64,000 nt of DNA from Ulva prolifera (Eukaryota; Chlorophyta; Ulvophyceae; Ulvales; Ulvaceae). Where the stretch lies: contig CM041202.1 in assembly GCA_023078555.1 (NCBI GenBank), positions 2,786,022 through 2,850,021 on the forward strand, written 5' to 3'. The notes under the pieces are model-generated. The model was given only the letters and a program-made list of their open reading frames with translations, had not been told where the DNA came from and did not search any database. The position numbers and the translations under genes were made by a program. Positions 60,701-64,000 of the stretch are shown here, one piece after another. Position 1 is the stretch's first letter. Each line of letters starts with the position of its first letter.

Positions 60701-62590
60701 CAGGCGGTCAGCATCACATGCAAGCTGCCGGAATGGAGCTCACAGGCAAGACGCGAGCGAGCAAGGGCCATGAAGATTATCATCAAGGCCTTTCGGGTAG
60801 TGGGAGGAGCATGGAACATCAGCCTGATGGCAGTACATGATCATGGCTTGCAGAGCCGCCCGATGTGGGGGCAGCTGCAGACAGTTGTGACGGGAGAGTG
60901 TCCGGTGGCTACGAATCGCATCAACAGTGCAGCCACTGCTCTGGACGGCGTCTAAGCCACTGCTCTGGACCGCGGCTACTTGGCTACATTGATGGCCTTT
61001 GGCATGGCAGGACAGCAAAGGCGTCGCGGCAGCAAGCTGTCAGGTCTCTGGAATGACTGATCCCGATTAATGCCCCTCACGGTCACGCATCTGTCGTGCA
61101 TGGCAGATGACAAGGCACGCGATTCCCGTTTGAGACAGCGTAGCAACATGTGTTCTCACACAGACAGGTGATGCAGTCTATCATCGATCCACACACACGT
61201 CATCCCAACATGTTCTGTTAAGAGGTTGGGGAGATGAGGTTGACGGTACATAGTGTGCGTACTTGGAACTCTCTCCTGCTTTGTAATGGAACTCAGGCAG
61301 TCTAAGGGACGCGAAGGAATCTCCTGGGAAGGTGCGCAGCATGGAAGTTGCTGCATGCACCGCCATAGAGCATACTCTCCTAGCTTGCCTTGGGTTTGAT
61401 TGAGCGTTGATGTGTTCCACAAAGAGCAGCAGCCGTGAGAACTGCGGCTCGTACTCGCGCCGCTTCATACGGATGTACTTTGACCATGCCCATATGGCCT
61501 GCTTGTGGTATCCATGCACTGCATGGACGAGAATTGTCATGAAAAATCCGCACAGGAAGAAGATACACCAACACAACACCCAAATACACCGTTTATAAAC
61601 CAGAAAGGTGGATCATTTGAGATATTTGAGCGCCACGGGGTGGACCCGTGAATACTGTAGCACGTTCTACAAACCGGCATTGTCCAGGGGATGATCAGGA
61701 CTGTTCAGCAAATTCAACAATGTCACGGGAGCGGGGGAAGGTCTTACTCATGGACATCTCTGCGCATAGCTTTGCAATGTTGTCATCTGAGGGCTTCATA
61801 TGGAGAGCGATCGCATAACTGTGCAGAGCCCGATCATAGTGCCTCATGCTTTCAAAGGTCGCAGCCAGTGACATCCACGGCTCGGTGAAATTGGGGTATC
61901 TCTTGATACATTCCATCAAGTGCGGCAGAGTCTCTGCATAGTTGCCCAACATGAACTCAGTGTTGGCCTTTTGCATCAGCTCATCTCCTTGAGGAGGCAA
62001 GATCCCACGGCTCACGCGTGTCGGTCTTCGTCTTCTTGCACGTCGCCTACATCCAGCATACCACAGTCGTACATACTGCATGCAGCCTTGCACTTAGCTC
62101 CAGCCGCAATGGCTTCACGCTGATGTGTGCAACACACCCATGTCCAGCCTTCCGCCTTGCACTCCGTCGGTCACTGTACTGGCTACCAATATGTGCCGCG
62201 GCATCAGCCTCATCTGTGGCACTGGGGGGCACGGGACGGTAGTTCTCATCGTCGTCACTGGCAGACTGAACATGCCGTGCGCTCCTGCGCTGCTCTCTGA
62301 AGAATTCAAAAGGCTGTGCACCCTGAAGAACCACAAAGACAATTCTAAGAATTTTACGACGTTCTAATCAAATATTTCTGGCAATCCAATCGCACCTCCG
62401 CGCCATGTTCAAACGAAGTGATCACTTCTTCGGGACTGAAGTCGGAATCAAACAGCAGATCTCCGTCAGTGAAGTAGTCGGAATTGATTTCAACACCACT
62501 GCCGTACTCTGTGTGATAATCCGTATCAAAAGCGGCATCCTCGTCTTCGTCCATGTCTGGATGCAGATCGGAGACGCACTGTCGCGTCAT
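54785..62590 (-). CDS. GTF3C3: General transcription factor IIIC subunit 102 kDa (GTF3C3/TFC4), TPR protein
   Basis: Firm exons: 62396-62590, 62138-62322, 61748-62046, 61518 to about 61395, about 60364-60515, about 59700-59880, 59201-59315, 58632-58819, 58358-58492, 57936-58049, 56886-57248, 56555-56668, 55942-56186, 55537-55684 and 54785-55204. Phases agree except in the 59.3-61.4 kb stretch, where small exons are probably missing. The N-terminus is acidic (MDEDEDAAFDTDYHTEYGSG) and then basic, followed by TPRs: ANTEFMLGNYAETLPHLMEC, FTEPWMSLAATFESMRHYDR, AIAFLEEFAEEHPAS and others. The C-terminus matches human GTF3C3 closely: AFKMLPENGIINLCIGAAYL, AFAFLTRYAGRAGSPAEAAY, NLGRAFHHLDLLNLAAEWYN, RVRAAYCSV. 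Known role: the TFIIIC tau-A arm subunit that recruits TFIIIB to tRNA and 5S genes. An alanine-rich insert (residues of 57.1 kb) is not conserved. The donor at 56885 is GC. Confidence 0.92.
55797..55897 (+). repeat. SINE 3' portion in a TFIIIC102 intron
   Basis: Reads GGTGGTTTACCCCTTCGCC, then GTCCCGTTAATTCGGAGTTG, and ends in three TTTAC units. It is nearly identical to the 3' 100 bp of the full SINE and lies antisense to the gene in the intron 55685-55941. Confidence 0.8.
57294..57346. repeat. Short direct repeat, 21-bp unit, 32-bp period
   Basis: GCAGCCACTGGGAGCGCTGT occurs at 57294 and again at 57326, in a TFIIIC102 intron. Confidence 0.75.
57466..57532 (-). repeat. Diverged SINE 3' fragment
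   Basis: The complement reads GGAGTTGTCAATGTCTTCTA, then GAAGCTCAGTAATTCCAGAT; about three quarters of positions match the SINE. It lies in a TFIIIC102 intron. Confidence 0.6.
60548..60625 (+). repeat. Diverged SINE 3' fragment
   Basis: Reads GGATATGCTCAGTAAATTTG followed by AATTTACTTTACTTTGCTT; the upstream part is weaker. It lies in a TFIIIC102 intron. Confidence 0.65.
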
Positions 62591-63001
62591 ACAGACCCCA
62601 CTGACAACGGGCGCCTCTGTTCACGCAATGATAGACTTGAAGTTGGCGCATCGTGAGTACTGGTTTATGTGGTGGCTTTCTCACGTTTCATGCACCACCG
62701 CGGATTGCAGCGACTGCAGTTGCATGGCGCGCTGAACGTGGCGATGGGCGTGCCCGTGCCACCGAGGCGTTCCCGGCTGCAATTGACTCGAATACACAGT
62801 GACTTCATTTACACAAAGCTGGGCATATGAATACGGCTGCTCCCGTCTACGTGCTACGTTTGCAACAGCTGTCAGTACCACGATGATCGCGACGAGAGTC
62901 GTACGGACCGCATCAGTTCGCCCCCGCGTAGCCAATCTGTAAGAGCTGGTACAGCGCAATAGAGTGATACATCTTTCAGTACTCCCACGTTAAGTCTGCT
63001 C
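62591..63001. promoter_or_regulatory. Divergent promoter region, TFIIIC102 / CD2BP2
   Basis: Only 411 bp separates the two start codons, so promoter elements are probably shared. A minus-strand frame at 62681-62959 includes a hydrophobic run (TLVAIIVVLTAVANVA) but ends between the two genes without family support, and I read it as chance. Confidence 0.45.
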
Positions 63002-64000
63002 ATGGAGCCTCGTGCTGAAAACGTTGCTATCAGAGCCATCGTCGATGATGCGCTGGCGGAGGATGAAAGCCACAAGGCAAAGCGAAAGCGCGAAAAAGAC
63101 CCTGAGAGCAAACCGAAGAAGTCAGTCAGATTCAAAGACGTCGATGATGTGCACGAGTTTGAGGTGGACGACACTGACAATCAGGTCATTCTCCGGCATA
63201 GCGGTCACATCCCCGCAATTCACAATTAATTCTGCACCTGATCCAGCAAGAAAATATATATGAACGATATATTAGCTGCAAGAACGGCACATGCAGGAGG
63301 AGGGTCCAATTAAAGAGCATCTGCTGGGAGAAGCATGGCAGAAAAGACAGCTTACCAGAGACGGCAAAGCTTTCAATGCAGATGAGATAAACTTCAACCT
63401 TGGCAACGAAGATGCCCCCGAGGAAGATGCTGAATACGATCACCTGGATGGTGAGGAAGTTTCAGCTTTCAATATGAAGGATGAGGAGGCAGAAGGCTTC
63501 AATACATTGACAGGGGAGATAGCGCCACGCAGGAGCGAGGATGACGAAGTTGCAGAGGACCCATGGCTACTGAGTCTGCAGCAAGAAGAAGTGCGTCGAA
63601 GCGTTGATGTTTTGTCTATGCCACACTGTCCGCTCGCACAACAATCATACCACCTACTTGCTTTCAGAGAGAAGAGACACAGGGAGACGACGGACTCATG
63701 CGTGCAAAAGTCCGGAGATCTCAAGTCACGATAAATGAACAGACAAAGCAGCGCTTAGCAAAGGAGCAGGAAGCATTTGAAAATCGAGAGCCTCTCTCGG
63801 ACGCGGAGCTTGCGGAAGCCAGGACTACGCTCATCGAGCACATGCAACCCCGTGAGACGGTGATGCAAACGATGGCGCGCCTGTCAGCGAGGCCAGCCAA
63901 GGGTGCCACACAGGTGTGCATTACAGCTTCTGCCATGCTCCCCAGGCATGGCAGCTGGTTCGCTTCCAAGCACAGAATGTGCAAGCCCTGCTGCTTTCGA
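63002..64000 (+). CDS. CD2BP2: CD2BP2/LIN1-like U5 snRNP protein (N-terminal part, runs off the window)
   Basis: Exons 63002-63184, 63297-63590 and 63668-63913 join in phase 0 (241 codons) and a further exon probably starts near 63950. The first exon is charged (KRKREKDPESKPKKSVRFKD), like the basic KVTF-type start of human CD2BP2. Exon 2 has DGEEVSAFNMKDEEAEGFN, matching the TPFNLQEEMEEGHFD region, and a DPWLLSL motif matching DSWLDNI. Exon 3 ends TLIEHMQPRETVMQTMARL, matching the LLELLLPRETVAGALRRL helix. The C-terminal GYF domain lies beyond the window. Known role: U5 snRNP 52K subunit, an assembly factor that leaves before tri-snRNP formation and binds proline-rich splicing proteins. It is divergent from TFIIIC102. 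Confidence 0.85.

Noticed and set aside
62681-62959. Small membrane protein between TFIIIC102 and CD2BP2
   Set aside because: One hydrophobic run only, no family match, and it occupies the only promoter space of two genes.

Overview
This window looks like nuclear DNA of an intron-rich eukaryote, most likely a green alga (Chlorophyta, possibly a trebouxiophyte; the class is a guess). Genes are broken into many short exons, usually joined by GT-AG introns of about 70-1000 bp, and reading phases match across nearly all junctions traced by hand. Eukaryote-only genes are present (TFIIIC102/GTF3C3, APC10, PIG-V, PPIL3, CD2BP2/LIN1), next to families shared with plants and algae (DUF1279, DUF2358, the plant-type 2-phosphoglycerate-kinase-like protein, a BtuF-like protein). 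At least five genes carry TGTAA, the usual chlorophyte poly(A) signal, within about 100-260 bp past the stop. There is no CRISPR array, rRNA, operon or confident stand-alone tRNA.

Layout. 1-2296 (-): 5' half of an unrecognised helical protein, head-to-head with PPIL3 cyclophilin (3011-3701, +). PPIL3 converges on APC10 (4805-5563, -). PIG-V (6018-8551, +) converges on a 19-exon giant (8838-20528, -) with an N-terminal WD40-like region and about 1,100 residues of coiled coil. 22.2-24.6 kb: a DUF1279 membrane protein (-) and a DUF2358/NTF2-like protein (+). 25.2-31.4 kb (-): a poorly resolved, apparently single-pass receptor-like protein with a beta-helix-like ectodomain. 33.0-35.96 kb (-): a 2-phosphoglycerate-kinase-like protein with a degenerate P-loop. 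36-39 kb: repeat-rich spacer. 39.8-43.5 kb (-): a six-exon BtuF/cobalamin-binding-like protein. 43.5-46.1 kb: repeats, including a full-length SINE nested in a foldback repeat. 46.1-49.9 kb (-): a transmembrane protein kinase whose second traced intron holds runs of 33 and 25 G. 50.4-52.1 kb: exon-like sequence cut by a 1,142-bp DNA transposon with perfect 111-bp inverted repeats. 54.8-62.6 kb (-): TFIIIC102 (GTF3C3/TFC4), sharing a 411-bp divergent spacer with CD2BP2/LIN1 (63002 to beyond the end, +).

How the genes relate. These are independent housekeeping genes with no shared pathway: cell cycle (APC10), spliceosome (PPIL3, CD2BP2), Pol III transcription (TFIIIC102) and GPI-anchor synthesis (PIG-V). 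The novel material is in the accessory parts: the WD40/coiled-coil giant, the two single-pass membrane proteins, the eukaryotic BtuF-like protein, and a small repeat ecosystem (tRNA-type SINE, foldback family, fresh DNA transposon). Exon coordinates were read by eye with phase checks; an error of 1-2 bases is possible at some junctions.
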